From NCBI RefSeq assembly GCF_017873135.1, contig NZ_JAGGJV010000002.1, forward strand, positions 434,001 through 498,000: DNA of 64,000 nt, written 5' to 3'. The notes beneath the pieces are model-generated. The model ran no database searches. It was not told where the DNA came from and saw only the letters and a list, made by a program, of their open reading frames with translations. The DNA comes from Rhizobium herbae. Lineage in GTDB: Bacteria; Pseudomonadota; Alphaproteobacteria; Rhizobiales; Rhizobiaceae. Positions 51,807 to 60,290 of this stretch are shown in pieces (position 1 is the stretch's first letter; the number at the start of each line of letters is the position of its first letter). The position numbers and the translations under genes are program-made.

Positions 51807-52289
51807 TCAAGCCCGCCGTGCCGACCGGCGTTTGGCACTGAGGATGCCGCCCCTCGACTTTCCGCAATAAGCCCATTGACGCCTGGGGCCGATATCGACG
51901 TGGACGATCCCGTTGCAGTAGCGGCCGATGCCGCCAATGCCGGGCGCGGTCCTTGCGGCTGCGATGATCTTACTTTCCGGTACCCCGGGCACACGGATAT
52001 CCGCCGCCTGGCAGTTTCTATGGAGCGAGCCGGCACGATGGGCGCGCGGGCGATGACCTGACGTCACAAGCGGGCGGCGACCGGTTTTCATGGCGATATG
52101 CGCCAGGATGCCCTCGAGACGGGCGGAGAAGCAGCCCGTTCTGACGGATACGGTCTGGACTGCATAGGCCGTTGATCTGCTGTAGGTCGGGAGTTTCACT
52201 TTGCGCGGACGTCCGTCCCTGGCATCTGCCGTCGCAAAGGTCGAAATGGTCATAAGGCACGAAAGAGCAATCGAGAATATCTTAAGCAT
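51807..52289 (-). CDS. YcbK/DUF882-type M15 peptidase-like secreted protein
   Basis: A 160-residue protein with a signal peptide (LKIFSIALSCLMTISTFATADA). The C-terminal half has the zinc motifs of M15 peptidases: SGHRPRAHRAGSLHRNCQAADIRVPG (His and Asp ligands) and NGIVHVDIGPRRQWAYC (third ligand, HVD). These enzymes trim peptidoglycan peptides in the periplasm. A short, very basic tail (SAKRRSARRA) is unusual. GAGGGG before the ATG at 52289 supports that start over 52325. Confidence 0.85.
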   Translation of the reverse strand: MLKIFSIALSCLMTISTFATADARDGRPRKVKLPTYSRSTAYAVQTVSVRTGCFSARLEGILAHIAMKTGRRPLVTSGHRPRAHRAGSLHRNCQAADIRVPGVPESKIIAAARTAPGIGGIGRYCNGIVHVDIGPRRQWAYCGKSRGGILSAKRRSARRA

Positions 52290-52744
52290 GACAATCCCCT
52301 CGGCATAAACCCTCTCGGCATCCATGTTCGGATAGGGGCTGATGCAAATGTCGGTTAGCCGCGCCGGTAAATGCGCGCGGTAACAGGACGAGCTAGGCCT
52401 GGAGTCTCGGCCGTTTGTGGCGAATTGGTAAATTCATCTGAAATGAAGCAATTTTGTGAAATTATCTACCGATACCTCGAAAGAGGTAGGCCTAATTTCG
52501 GCCTTCTTTATTAATGTCGTTGGTAATATTAGAGGATAAAATTCCAATTTGGATGTTTGGAATCAAGGCCTTCGAGCCGGTTTGCGCCGTATGGCCGATG
52601 GTCGGCTACCCTTGATCGACGGACACTTGCGTACGTGATGGCCAAAACACCGTACCTGCCTCTTGATCGCTGCCGCGCCTGTGTGCATAAGCCCGCCAAC
52701 AGCAACAAGAGGCCGGGCCCTCCACAAGCCCGAATGAGGACACG
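52290..52744. other. Intergenic region, 455 bp, AT-rich centre, with a double hairpin
   Basis: Divergent promoters of the M15 gene and trpS should be here, but no consensus promoter is obvious. The central 150 bp are strongly AT-rich. The only clear structure is the tandem hairpin at 52473-52510. A 20-codon ORF (52553-52615) has a single Trp codon and no ribosome-binding site, so it is not taken as a leader peptide. Confidence 0.5.
52473..52510 (+). terminator. Two adjacent hairpins with T-rich tail (plus strand)
   Basis: TACCTC-GAAA-GAGGTA (52473-52488) is a perfect stem with a GNRA tetraloop. AGGCC-TAATTTC-GGCCT (52488-52504) follows directly, then TCTTTATT. This looks like the end of a plus-strand transcript, but no plus-strand gene ends here. 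Confidence 0.5.
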
Positions 52745-53812
52745 ATGTCAGAGTTCAAGCCGCTCGTTTTTTCCGGCGTCCAGCCGACAGGCAATCTCCA
52801 TCTCGGCAACTATCTCGGTGCGATCCGCAAATTCGTGGCGCTGCAGGAAAACAACGACTGCATCTATTGCGTCGTCGACCTGCACGCGATCACCGCGCAG
52901 CTGGTGCATGAGGACATGCCCGGCCAGATCCGCTCGATCGCCGCCGCTTTCATCGCGTCGGGGATCGACCCGAAGAAGCACATCGTCTTCAATCAGTCGG
53001 CTGTGCCGCAGCACGCCGAGCTTGCCTGGATATTCAATTGCGTCGCCCGCATCGGCTGGATGGAACGCATGACCCAGTTCAAGGACAAGTCCGGCGGCAA
53101 GAATGCCGAACAGATGTCGCTCGGCCTGCTTGCCTATCCGAGCCTGATGGCGGCCGATATCCTCGTCTACCGCGGTACCCATGTGCCGGTTGGCGACGAC
53201 CAGAAGCAGCATCTGGAGCTTGCCCGCGATATCGCCCAGAAGTTCAACATCGACTTCAGCGACCATATCCGCAGGACCGGCTACGGTGTTGACATCAAGG
53301 TCGGCGACGAGCCTGTGCATGCTTATTTCCCGATGGTCGAGCCGTTGATCGGCGGTCCGGCGCCGCGCGTGATGTCCTTGCGGGAGGGCACCAAGAAGAT
53401 GTCGAAGTCGGACGCTTCCGATCTCTCGCGCATCAACCTGATGGACGACGCTGACACGATCTCCAAGAAGATCCGCAAGGCCAAGACCGATCCGGACGCC
53501 TTGCCAAGCGAGGTTGATGGCCTGAAGGGCCGTGCCGAAGCCGACAACCTCGTCGGCATCTATGCGGCGCTGTCGGACAAGACCAAGCAGGACGTGCTTG
53601 GCGAATTCGGTGGCCAGCAATTCTCCGTCTTCAAGCCGGCTCTGGTTGATCTGGCGGTGACGGTCCTCGCCCCGATCTCCGGCGAAATGCGCCGCCTGAT
53701 GGATGACACGACGCATATCGACGGCATCCTGCGTGACGGTGGCGAGCGTGCGCGCATGCGGGCGGAAGTGACGATGAAACAGGTTCGCGAGATCGTCGGC
53801 TTTCTGCAATAA
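52745..53812 (+). CDS. trpS: Tryptophan--tRNA ligase
   Basis: A 355-residue class Ic synthetase. The HIGH-equivalent is [10 protein letters not shown] (about 17-26) and the KMSKS loop is KKMSKSDAS (about 216-224). [26 protein letters not shown] and [16 protein letters not shown] are conserved TrpS segments. The start is [16 protein letters not shown], preceded by GAGGACACG. Typical length and location (murJ-trpS-usp) for rhizobia. Confidence 0.97.
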   Translation: MSEFKPLVFSGVQPTGNLHLGNYLGAIRKFVALQENNDCIYCVVDLHAITAQLVHEDMPGQIRSIAAAFIASGIDPKKHIVFNQSAVPQHAELAWIFNCVARIGWMERMTQFKDKSGGKNAEQMSLGLLAYPSLMAADILVYRGTHVPVGDDQKQHLELARDIAQKFNIDFSDHIRRTGYGVDIKVGDEPVHAYFPMVEPLIGGPAPRVMSLREGTKKMSKSDASDLSRINLMDDADTISKKIRKAKTDPDALPSEVDGLKGRAEADNLVGIYAALSDKTKQDVLGEFGGQQFSVFKPALVDLAVTVLAPISGEMRRLMDDTTHIDGILRDGGERARMRAEVTMKQVREIVGFLQ

Positions 53813-53865
53813 TTCGCCGCAAAAGAGTCCTTGCAGCCAAGAATATCGGGTGTAAGAGTCCCGCC

Positions 53866-54357
53866 ATGGTTTCAACACGTCTCTCGAGAATGGAAGGTCA
53901 CCGCCGCAAATTCATGGCGGTGATCGACGATACGCCGGAATGCGGCCGCGCCGTCCACTATGCTGGAATGCGGGCGAAGAATTCCAATGGCGGTCTTGTT
54001 CTGCTCTACGTCATCGCCGATGCCGACTTCCAGCAATGGCTGGGTGTCGAGGGCATCATGCGGGCCGAAGCGCGCGCCGAGGCCGAGGCGACGCTCGCCA
54101 AGATCGCCCAGACAGTGCGCGAGACGATCGGCATCGAGCCGGAAATGGTCATCCGCGAAGGCGGCGCGACGGATCAGATCTACAGCCTGATCGAGGAAGA
54201 CCGGGACATCGCCATCCTCGTGCTGGCTGCCGGCTCCGCCAAGGATGGTCCAGGCCCGCTGGTATCCTCGATCGCCGGCAAGACGGCGGCGTTCCCCATT
54301 CCCGTGACGGTCATACCCGATCTTCTGACGGATGAGGAAATCGACGCTCTGAGCTGA
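53866..54357 (+). CDS. Universal stress protein (UspA family)
   Basis: A 163-residue single-domain Usp. RKFMAVIDDTPECGRAVHYAG is the first strand-helix with the Asp that contacts ribose; the C-terminal part VLAAGSAKDGPGPLVSSIAGKTAAFPIPVTVIP resembles the G-2x-G-9x-G ATP-binding pattern but is imperfect, so ATP binding is uncertain. It follows trpS by 53 bp, an arrangement conserved in this family of genomes. Confidence 0.88.
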   Translation: MVSTRLSRMEGHRRKFMAVIDDTPECGRAVHYAGMRAKNSNGGLVLLYVIADADFQQWLGVEGIMRAEARAEAEATLAKIAQTVRETIGIEPEMVIREGGATDQIYSLIEEDRDIAILVLAAGSAKDGPGPLVSSIAGKTAAFPIPVTVIPDLLTDEEIDALS

Positions 54358-54454
54358 GGTCTGGCGCTGATGGCAGCATCAGCGGATTTCATCCTGTGCC
54401 GGTCAAAACGGTTGTCCGCGCATCTTGAAGCGGCCGTTCAAACGGCTTATATTC

Positions 54455-54471
54455 TTTTGAATAATTCTAAA
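54455..54471. promoter_or_regulatory. Irr/ICE-type iron-control palindrome upstream of nfu
   Basis: TTTTGAATAATTCTAAA is a 17-bp dyad (TTTnGAAT, A, ATTCnAAA). Against the iron control element TTTAGAA-N3-TTCTAAA recognised by Irr in Rhizobiales it differs at one of 14 defined positions. It ends 41 bp before the start of the NifU-like gene. Confidence 0.65.
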
Positions 54472-54512
54472 CAGGCTGGTTGAATTCGATCCCGGCCGTC
54501 GCGGAGAAAGAC

Positions 54513-55079
54513 ATGTTCATCCAGACCGAAGCCACGCCGAACCCCGCCACGCTGAAGTTCCTGCCCGGCAAGGTGGTGATGGAGAACGGCACGGCGGAAT
54601 TTCGCGACGAGGAAGAGGCTGCTGCCGGTTCGGCCCTTGCCTCCCGCCTGTTTGCGATCCCCGGCGTCACCGGGGTCTATTTCGGCTATGATTTCATCAC
54701 CGTCACCAAGGAAGCGCAGGAGTGGCAGCATCTGAAGCCGGCCATCCTCGGCTCGATCATGGAGCATTTCATGTCCGGCCAGCCGGTCATGGCGGTGCAC
54801 ACCCGCGCCGAGGAGAGCGATCAGAACGGCGAGTTCTTCGAGGAGGGTGACGAAACCATCGTCGCGACCATCAAGGAACTGCTGGAAACCCGCGTTCGCC
54901 CGGCCGTTGCCCAAGACGGCGGCGACATCACCTTCAAGGGTTTCCGCGATGGCACGGTCTTCCTCAACATGAAGGGCGCATGCTCGGGCTGCCCTTCCTC
55001 GACGGCAACCTTGAAGCATGGCGTGCAGAACCTGCTGCACCATTTCATTCCCGAAGTGCAGGCGGTCGAGGCCGTCTGA
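54513..55079 (+). CDS. NifU-family Fe-S cluster carrier (NfuA-like)
   Basis: A 188-residue protein. The Nfu N-terminal domain (MFIQTEATPNPATLKFLPGK, AIPGVTGVYFGYDFITVTK) is followed by the NifU C-terminal domain with VAQDGGDITFKGFRDGTVFLNMKGACSGCPSS, whose CxxC holds a [4Fe-4S] cluster as a dimer. It delivers clusters to target proteins. The start at 54513 follows GCGGAGAAAGAC. The iron-box upstream suggests iron-dependent expression. Confidence 0.94.
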   Translation: MFIQTEATPNPATLKFLPGKVVMENGTAEFRDEEEAAAGSALASRLFAIPGVTGVYFGYDFITVTKEAQEWQHLKPAILGSIMEHFMSGQPVMAVHTRAEESDQNGEFFEEGDETIVATIKELLETRVRPAVAQDGGDITFKGFRDGTVFLNMKGACSGCPSSTATLKHGVQNLLHHFIPEVQAVEAV

Positions 55080-55125
55080 GCGAGCGTCAAATCGTGCCGC
55101 GACTATCCGTCAAAGTCCAAAAACC

Positions 55126-55791
55126 ATGATCGTCCTGGCCATTGATACGGCTGGGACGGGCTGCTTCGCTGCGGTCTATGACAGCGCCGATGATGTGGTC
55201 CTTGCCTCCGCCGGCGCCGATATCGGCCGCGGTCATGCGGAGCAATTGATGGCCTTCATCGACGAGGCACTGGCGGCAAGCGGCAAGTCGCTCCCTGATA
55301 TCGACCGTATCGCCGTCACCATCGGTCCCGGCTCTTTCACGGGTATTCGGGTTGGCGTTGCTGCTGCGCGCGGTTTCGCTCTGGCGCTCGGCGTGCCGGC
55401 CATTGGCGTTTCCGTGCTTGCAGCGCTGGCCGGGTCGGCCCGTGAAGCGCATCCCGGACAAGCGGTGCTGGCCGCGATGGATGCCAAGCGCGACGAACTG
55501 TATTGCCAGAGTTTCGAAGCCGACGGGACCCCGCGCAGCCAGGCGCAGATCCTCGAACTTTCGGAGGCTCTGGGAATATTGGCCGATTTCGACGGCATCG
55601 TATGCGGGACGGCCACCAAGCATCTGATCGACACCCCGCCGGCAGACGTGGCACAAACAGACATGACCGATATCCGCATCGTCGCCCGCCTGGGCGCTGC
55701 AGCCGATCCCTCGCGGGGAAAGCCAAGCCCGCTTTATCTCCGTGGTCCCGACGTCAAGTCGCAGGCCGGTTTTGCGGTGGCTCGAGCGTAA
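55126..55791 (+). CDS. tsaB: tRNA t6A synthesis protein TsaB
   Basis: A 221-residue ASKHA-fold protein: VLAIDTAGTGCFAAVYD, GRGHAEQLMAFIDEAL, and the signature VTIGPGSFTGIRVGVAAARGFALALG. TsaB partners TsaD and TsaE to make N6-threonylcarbamoyladenosine in ANN-decoding tRNAs. tsaB-rimI adjacency is widely conserved. The ATG at 55126 is chosen; in-frame sequence upstream belongs to the nfu region. Confidence 0.95.
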   Translation: MIVLAIDTAGTGCFAAVYDSADDVVLASAGADIGRGHAEQLMAFIDEALAASGKSLPDIDRIAVTIGPGSFTGIRVGVAAARGFALALGVPAIGVSVLAALAGSAREAHPGQAVLAAMDAKRDELYCQSFEADGTPRSQAQILELSEALGILADFDGIVCGTATKHLIDTPPADVAQTDMTDIRIVARLGAAADPSRGKPSPLYLRGPDVKSQAGFAVARA

Positions 55792-55792
55792 G

Positions 55793-56305
55793 ATGTCGCT
55801 GACTGATTATTTCGTTCGCAAGCCCGAATTCGAAATCTTCGCTCTGGAAACGGATGACCTGCCGCGGGCGGCTGCCATCCACCAATTGCGCTTCACGCCC
55901 TCCTGGAGCGACGGGGAACTGCATTCGTTGCTGATCCAGGATACCGTTTTCGGCTTTATCGCCCGTCAGAGCAATGCCTATACGCGACCGTTTATCACGC
56001 AACCGCTGGTCGGCGGCTTCGTCCTCTCCCGCGTTGCAGCCGGCGAAGCTGAAATCCTGACGATCGGCGTCGATCCGCGGTTTTCCCGCATGGGTCTCGG
56101 CTGGCGGCTGATGCGGGCAGCACTGCGCGCAGCACGCGATCGGGCCGCCGAAGCGGTTTTCCTTGAGGTCGACGAAACCAACATTGCTGCCGTCGCACTC
56201 TACCAAAAACTCGGTTTTGTCAAAGTCGGCGAAAGACGCGCCTATTATCAAGGTGTTAACGGGGCCAAAACGGCTGCCCTTGTCATGCGCCTCGATCTTG
56301 GCTAG
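55793..56305 (+). CDS. rimI: Ribosomal protein S18-alanine N-acetyltransferase RimI-like
   Basis: A 170-residue GNAT acetyltransferase. AEILTIGVDPRFSRMGLGWRLMRAALRAARDRAAEAVFLEVDE includes the acetyl-CoA pyrophosphate loop (RMGLG, matching Q/RxxGxG) and the E-V-x-E strand; NIAAVALYQKLGFVKVGERRAYY is the conserved end. Acetylation of S18 is inferred from its place one base after tsaB. The start is MSLTDYFVRKP. Confidence 0.92.
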   Translation: MSLTDYFVRKPEFEIFALETDDLPRAAAIHQLRFTPSWSDGELHSLLIQDTVFGFIARQSNAYTRPFITQPLVGGFVLSRVAAGEAEILTIGVDPRFSRMGLGWRLMRAALRAARDRAAEAVFLEVDETNIAAVALYQKLGFVKVGERRAYYQGVNGAKTAALVMRLDLG

Positions 56306-56428
56306 CCGTATTGGCTTTGAAAGAGGGACGCACTTGCGCCGCCATGCCAACAAGACATTCTGGTATCAAGATGGACGAGACGCGGCATCGCGCCGATTGA
56401 CGTCGGTTGCCATGCCGGGAAATCACGC

Positions 56429-57217
56429 GTGATCAATTGGGCGCGTGTCACGCTCTGCATGACCGTTCTGCTTGTCGCCACGCTCGTCATGGCGCCGGCG
56501 CAGATCGTTTTTCTCTGGCTCGACATGCCGCCGCGCCGCACGCTTCCCCGCCTCTGGCACCGCATGGCCTGCCGTCTCGTCGGCATCCGCGTTCGCGTCC
56601 ATGGCACGCCGGACCGTCAGCGGCCGCTGATGCTGGTCTCCAACCATGCCAGCTGGAAGGATATCCTCGTCCTCGGCTCGATTGCCGATGTGGTCTTCGT
56701 CGCCAAGTCCGACGTCAAGGCCTGGCCGGTCTTCGGCCTTCTGGCGCGCCTGCAGGCAACGATCTTCATCGAGCGCGACCAGAAGCGCACCACAGGCAAC
56801 CAGGTCAACGAGATCGGCAGGCGGCTGGCCGACGGCGAGATTGTCGTGCTGTTTCCCGAAGGCACGACATCGGACGGCAACCGGCTGCTGGAAATGAAGA
56901 CCTCGCTGTTCGGCGCCGCCGCTGCCGCCGTGCCGATGTCTCCGACAGGTGCCGTCCACGTTCAGCCCGTCGCCATCGCCTATACAGGCATTCATGGGAT
57001 GCCGATGGGCCGTTACCATCGGCCCGTCGCTGCCTGGCCCGGCGATATCGCGCTGGCGCCGCATCTCCTCGGTATCCTCTATGAAGGGGCCGTGGATGTG
57101 GACGTCATCTATGGCGAACAGATCACCTATACGGCGGAAAGCAACCGCAAGGTCGTCAGCCGCCAGGTGGAGAAGAGCATCCGTTCGATGCTGGCACTCA
57201 AGCTGCGCGGGCGTTGA
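56429..57217 (+). CDS. 1-acyl-sn-glycerol-3-phosphate acyltransferase (PlsC family)
   Basis: A 262-residue membrane acyltransferase with one N-terminal helix (TLCMTVLLVATLVMAPAQIVFLWL). The four catalytic blocks are visible: SNHASWKDILVLG (HX4D), IFIERDQKR, LFPEGTTSDGNR and VQPVAIAY. It may make phosphatidic acid (PlsC) or, as a homologue, acylate lyso-ornithine lipid (OlsA); the sequence alone does not separate the two. The start is GTG with no strong ribosome-binding site. Confidence 0.9.
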   Translation: MINWARVTLCMTVLLVATLVMAPAQIVFLWLDMPPRRTLPRLWHRMACRLVGIRVRVHGTPDRQRPLMLVSNHASWKDILVLGSIADVVFVAKSDVKAWPVFGLLARLQATIFIERDQKRTTGNQVNEIGRRLADGEIVVLFPEGTTSDGNRLLEMKTSLFGAAAAAVPMSPTGAVHVQPVAIAYTGIHGMPMGRYHRPVAAWPGDIALAPHLLGILYEGAVDVDVIYGEQITYTAESNRKVVSRQVEKSIRSMLALKLRGR

Positions 57218-57268
57218 TGCAATGGAAGGGGCTTCAATTTTGGCCCTCTATGCTCTATGGAACCGGGC

Positions 57269-58669
57269 ATGACACAGGAAATCGCCGTTTTATCCACAAA
57301 GCCTGAAATGGCTGTCGAAAGCCCAGCCGTTCGCAAGGTCTTCGTGAAGACCTACGGCTGTCAGATGAACGTTTACGATTCCGATCGGATGACGGACGCG
57401 CTGGCGAAAGACGGCTATGTCTCCACCGACGTGATCGAAGACGCAGATCTGGTCCTGTTGAACACTTGTCATATCCGCGAGAAGGCGGCCGAAAAAGTCT
57501 ATTCGGCGCTCGGGCGTTTGCGCGACCTGAAAAAGAAAAAGGCAAGCGAAGGCCGCGAGATGATGATCGGCGTCGCCGGCTGCGTCGCCCAGGCCGAAGG
57601 TGACGAGATCCTGCGCCGTGCGCCTGCCGTCGATCTCGTCATCGGCCCGCAGACCTATCACCGGCTACCGGAAGCCCTGAAGCGCGTCCAGCGCGGCGAG
57701 CGGGTGCTGGAGACCGACTACGCCGTCGAAGACAAGTTCGAGCATCTGCCGGCTCCCGACAAGGCAAAGACCAGGGCGCGTGGCGTCACCGCCTTCCTCA
57801 CCGTCCAGGAAGGCTGCGACAAGTTCTGCACCTTCTGCGTCGTGCCCTATACGCGCGGCTCGGAAGTCTCACGCCCGGTCGCCCAGATCGTTGCCGAAGC
57901 ACAGAAGCTGGTGGATGCCGGCGTGCGCGAAATCACCCTGCTCGGCCAGAACGTCAACGCCTGGCATGGCGCGGGTCCGGATGACGAAAAGTGGGGCCTC
58001 GGCGAGCTGCTCCACCGCCTGACGAAGATTGAAGGCCTTGCCCGCCTGCGCTACACGACCAGCCACCCGCGCGACATGGACGACAGCCTGATTGCGGCGC
58101 ATCGCGACCTCAAGCAGCTGATGCCCTATCTGCATCTGCCGATCCAGTCGGGCTCGAACCGTATCCTGAAAGCGATGAACCGGCGCCATACGACGGCCGA
58201 GTACATCGCGCTGATTGCCCGCATCAAGGCGGCACGCCCTGACCTTGCTTTGTCGGGCGACTTCATCGTCGGTTTCCCCGGCGAGACCGACGAGGATTTC
58301 GAGGACACGCTGCGCCTCGTCGAGACGGTCGGTTATGCACAGGCATTTTCCTTCAAATATTCCACCCGTCCGGGAACGCCTGGTGCTGATCTCGAAGATC
58401 AGGTGCCGGAAGACGTGAAGGCCAAGCGCTTGGAAAGATTGCAGGCTTTGCTGCTGTCCCAGCAGAATGCATTCGCTCAGGCCTGCATCGGCAAGACCAT
58501 CGATCTGCTTCTGGAGAAGCCCGGCCGCATGCCGGGGCAGCTGATCGGTCGCTCGCCCTGGCTGCAGTCGGTGAATGTTGATGCAAAGTCATCGCAAATC
58601 GGTGACATTGTATCTGTACGAATCACTGGTGCGGGCCCTAACAGTCTGTTTGCCGAGGTGGTAAGCTAA
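57269..58669 (+). CDS. miaB: tRNA-2-methylthio-N6-dimethylallyladenosine synthase MiaB
   Basis: A protein of about 466 residues. The UPF0004 domain begins [18 protein letters not shown] with its first cluster cysteines ([18 protein letters not shown]). The radical SAM motif is [19 protein letters not shown], CxxxCxxC. TRAM ends the protein. It methylthiolates A37 in tRNAs. The ATG at 57269 is preferred (GGA upstream); an in-frame ATG at 57257 is the alternative. Confidence 0.96.
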   Translation: MTQEIAVLSTKPEMAVESPAVRKVFVKTYGCQMNVYDSDRMTDALAKDGYVSTDVIEDADLVLLNTCHIREKAAEKVYSALGRLRDLKKKKASEGREMMIGVAGCVAQAEGDEILRRAPAVDLVIGPQTYHRLPEALKRVQRGERVLETDYAVEDKFEHLPAPDKAKTRARGVTAFLTVQEGCDKFCTFCVVPYTRGSEVSRPVAQIVAEAQKLVDAGVREITLLGQNVNAWHGAGPDDEKWGLGELLHRLTKIEGLARLRYTTSHPRDMDDSLIAAHRDLKQLMPYLHLPIQSGSNRILKAMNRRHTTAEYIALIARIKAARPDLALSGDFIVGFPGETDEDFEDTLRLVETVGYAQAFSFKYSTRPGTPGADLEDQVPEDVKAKRLERLQALLLSQQNAFAQACIGKTIDLLLEKPGRMPGQLIGRSPWLQSVNVDAKSSQIGDIVSVRITGAGPNSLFAEVVS

Positions 58670-58698
58670 GGGACCGCCAACTGAAGGAGCCTGACCGC

Positions 58699-59754
58699 TT
58701 GAACGGACACGAATTGGTTTCATCCTCGCCGCGCCAGTCGAAAACATCCGCGACAGACGTCAATCACTTCGTGCTCACATTCGAGAACAACCGGTTCGCC
58801 AGCGAGCTTTTCGGTCAGTTCGACCAGAACCTCAAATTGATCGAACAGCGGTTGCACGTCGATGCACGTCCGCGCGGCAATTCCGTTTCCATTTCGGGTG
58901 AAGTCGTTGCCACCAATCAGGCCCGTCGGGCGCTCGATTATCTCTACGGTCGTCTGCAGAACGGCAGCACCGTCGAGGTCTCCGATGTCGAGGGCGCAAT
59001 CCGCATGGCCGTTGCCGCGGATGATCAGCTGCAGCTGCCGACCATGGAAAAGAAAGCCAAGCTGAACCTCGCCCAGATTTCCACCCGCAAGAAGACCGTT
59101 GCCGCCCGCACGCCGACTCAGGACGCCTATATGCGCGCGCTGGAGCGTTCCGAGCTGGTCTTCGGCGTCGGTCCCGCCGGTACCGGCAAGACCTATCTCG
59201 CGGTCGCCCATGCAGCCCAGCTTCTGGAGCGTGGCGCCGTCGATCGCATCGTGCTTTCGCGCCCCGCCGTCGAGGCCGGCGAACGGCTCGGCTTCCTGCC
59301 CGGCGACATGAAGGACAAGGTCGATCCTTATCTCCGGCCACTCTATGACGCGCTCTACGACATGATGCCCGGCGACAAGGTCGAGCGGGCCATCACCGCC
59401 GGCGTCATCGAAATCGCGCCGCTCGCCTTCATGCGCGGCCGGACGCTGGCCAATGCCGCCGTCATCCTTGATGAGGCGCAGAATACCACCGCGATGCAGA
59501 TGAAGATGTTCCTGACCCGTCTCGGCGAAAACGGTCGGATGATCGTTACCGGTGACCCAAGTCAGATCGACCTGCCGCGCGGCGTCAAATCGGGTCTGGT
59601 CGAAGCCTTGCAGATCCTCAAGGGTGTCGAAGGTGTTTCCGTCGTCCGCTTCAAGGACGTGGACGTGGTCCGCCATCCGATGGTCGCCCGTATCGTCCGG
59701 GCCTACGAGGCAACGACTGCCGTGCATGACGAAAGCGAGCAGGGCGACCGCTGA
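58699..59754 (+). CDS. PhoH family ATPase
   Basis: A 351-residue protein. An N-terminal KH-like part (LTFENNRFASELFGQFDQNLKLIEQRLHV) precedes the PhoH ATPase: TPTQDAYMRALERSELVFGVGPAGTGKTYLAVAHA (Walker A) and ANAAVILDEAQNTTAMQMKMFLTRLG (Walker B). The start is TTG with AGGAG nine bases upstream, a clear site. The phoH-ybeY-corC-lnt order is ancient and linked to RNA metabolism (YbeY). Confidence 0.95.
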   Translation: MNGHELVSSSPRQSKTSATDVNHFVLTFENNRFASELFGQFDQNLKLIEQRLHVDARPRGNSVSISGEVVATNQARRALDYLYGRLQNGSTVEVSDVEGAIRMAVAADDQLQLPTMEKKAKLNLAQISTRKKTVAARTPTQDAYMRALERSELVFGVGPAGTGKTYLAVAHAAQLLERGAVDRIVLSRPAVEAGERLGFLPGDMKDKVDPYLRPLYDALYDMMPGDKVERAITAGVIEIAPLAFMRGRTLANAAVILDEAQNTTAMQMKMFLTRLGENGRMIVTGDPSQIDLPRGVKSGLVEALQILKGVEGVSVVRFKDVDVVRHPMVARIVRAYEATTAVHDESEQGDR

Positions 59755-59771
59755 AGGCGGTCGTAGCCAAT

Positions 59772-60278
59772 ATGACCATCCTTGATGTCCAGATCAGCGT
59801 CGAAGAAGGCCCATGGCCTTCCGAGCCCGAGCTTCAGAAATTGAGCGAGCGCGTTCTTGGTGCGAGCGCTGCTTTTCTTCAACGTGAAGAAAAGCAGCCA
59901 TTCCCAAAAATGCCGACCGAACTGTCGCTGGTCTTTACCGACGATGCCTCGATCCGTGCCATTAATGCCGAGTGGCGCAGCCAGGACAAACCGACGAACG
60001 TCCTGTCTTTCCCGGCCTTTCCGTTAACACCGGGCAAGATGCCGGGTCCGATGCTTGGCGATATCATCCTTGCCCATGAGACGCTGGTGCGGGAGGCTGA
60101 CGACCTCGGCAAGCCGTTCGACGCGCATTTCACCCATCTTCTGGTCCATGGATTTCTGCATCTTTTCGGTTATGATCACCTTGATGAGAGCGATGCGGAA
60201 AGAATGGAGAACCTTGAGACTCGCATTTTAGCCGGTCTTGGGCTATCTGATCCCTATGGGGACAGCGATCCCGTTTGA
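59772..60278 (+). CDS. ybeY: Endoribonuclease YbeY (rRNA maturation)
   Basis: A 168-residue metalloprotein. LVHGFLHLFGYDHLDESDAERM carries the three zinc-binding histidines (HGxLHLxGYDH). SLVFTDDASIRAINAEWRSQDKPTNVLSFPA is the other family motif. It matures 16S rRNA 3' ends and takes part in ribosome quality control. It lies 17 bp after phoH and 12 bp before the CorC-like gene. Confidence 0.96.
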   Translation: MTILDVQISVEEGPWPSEPELQKLSERVLGASAAFLQREEKQPFPKMPTELSLVFTDDASIRAINAEWRSQDKPTNVLSFPAFPLTPGKMPGPMLGDIILAHETLVREADDLGKPFDAHFTHLLVHGFLHLFGYDHLDESDAERMENLETRILAGLGLSDPYGDSDPV

Positions 60279-60290
60279 TAGTTTGGAACA

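Noticed and set aside
52553-52615. Leader peptide for trpS attenuation
   Set aside because: Only one Trp codon, no ribosome-binding site, and it lies after, not before, the terminator-like hairpin.
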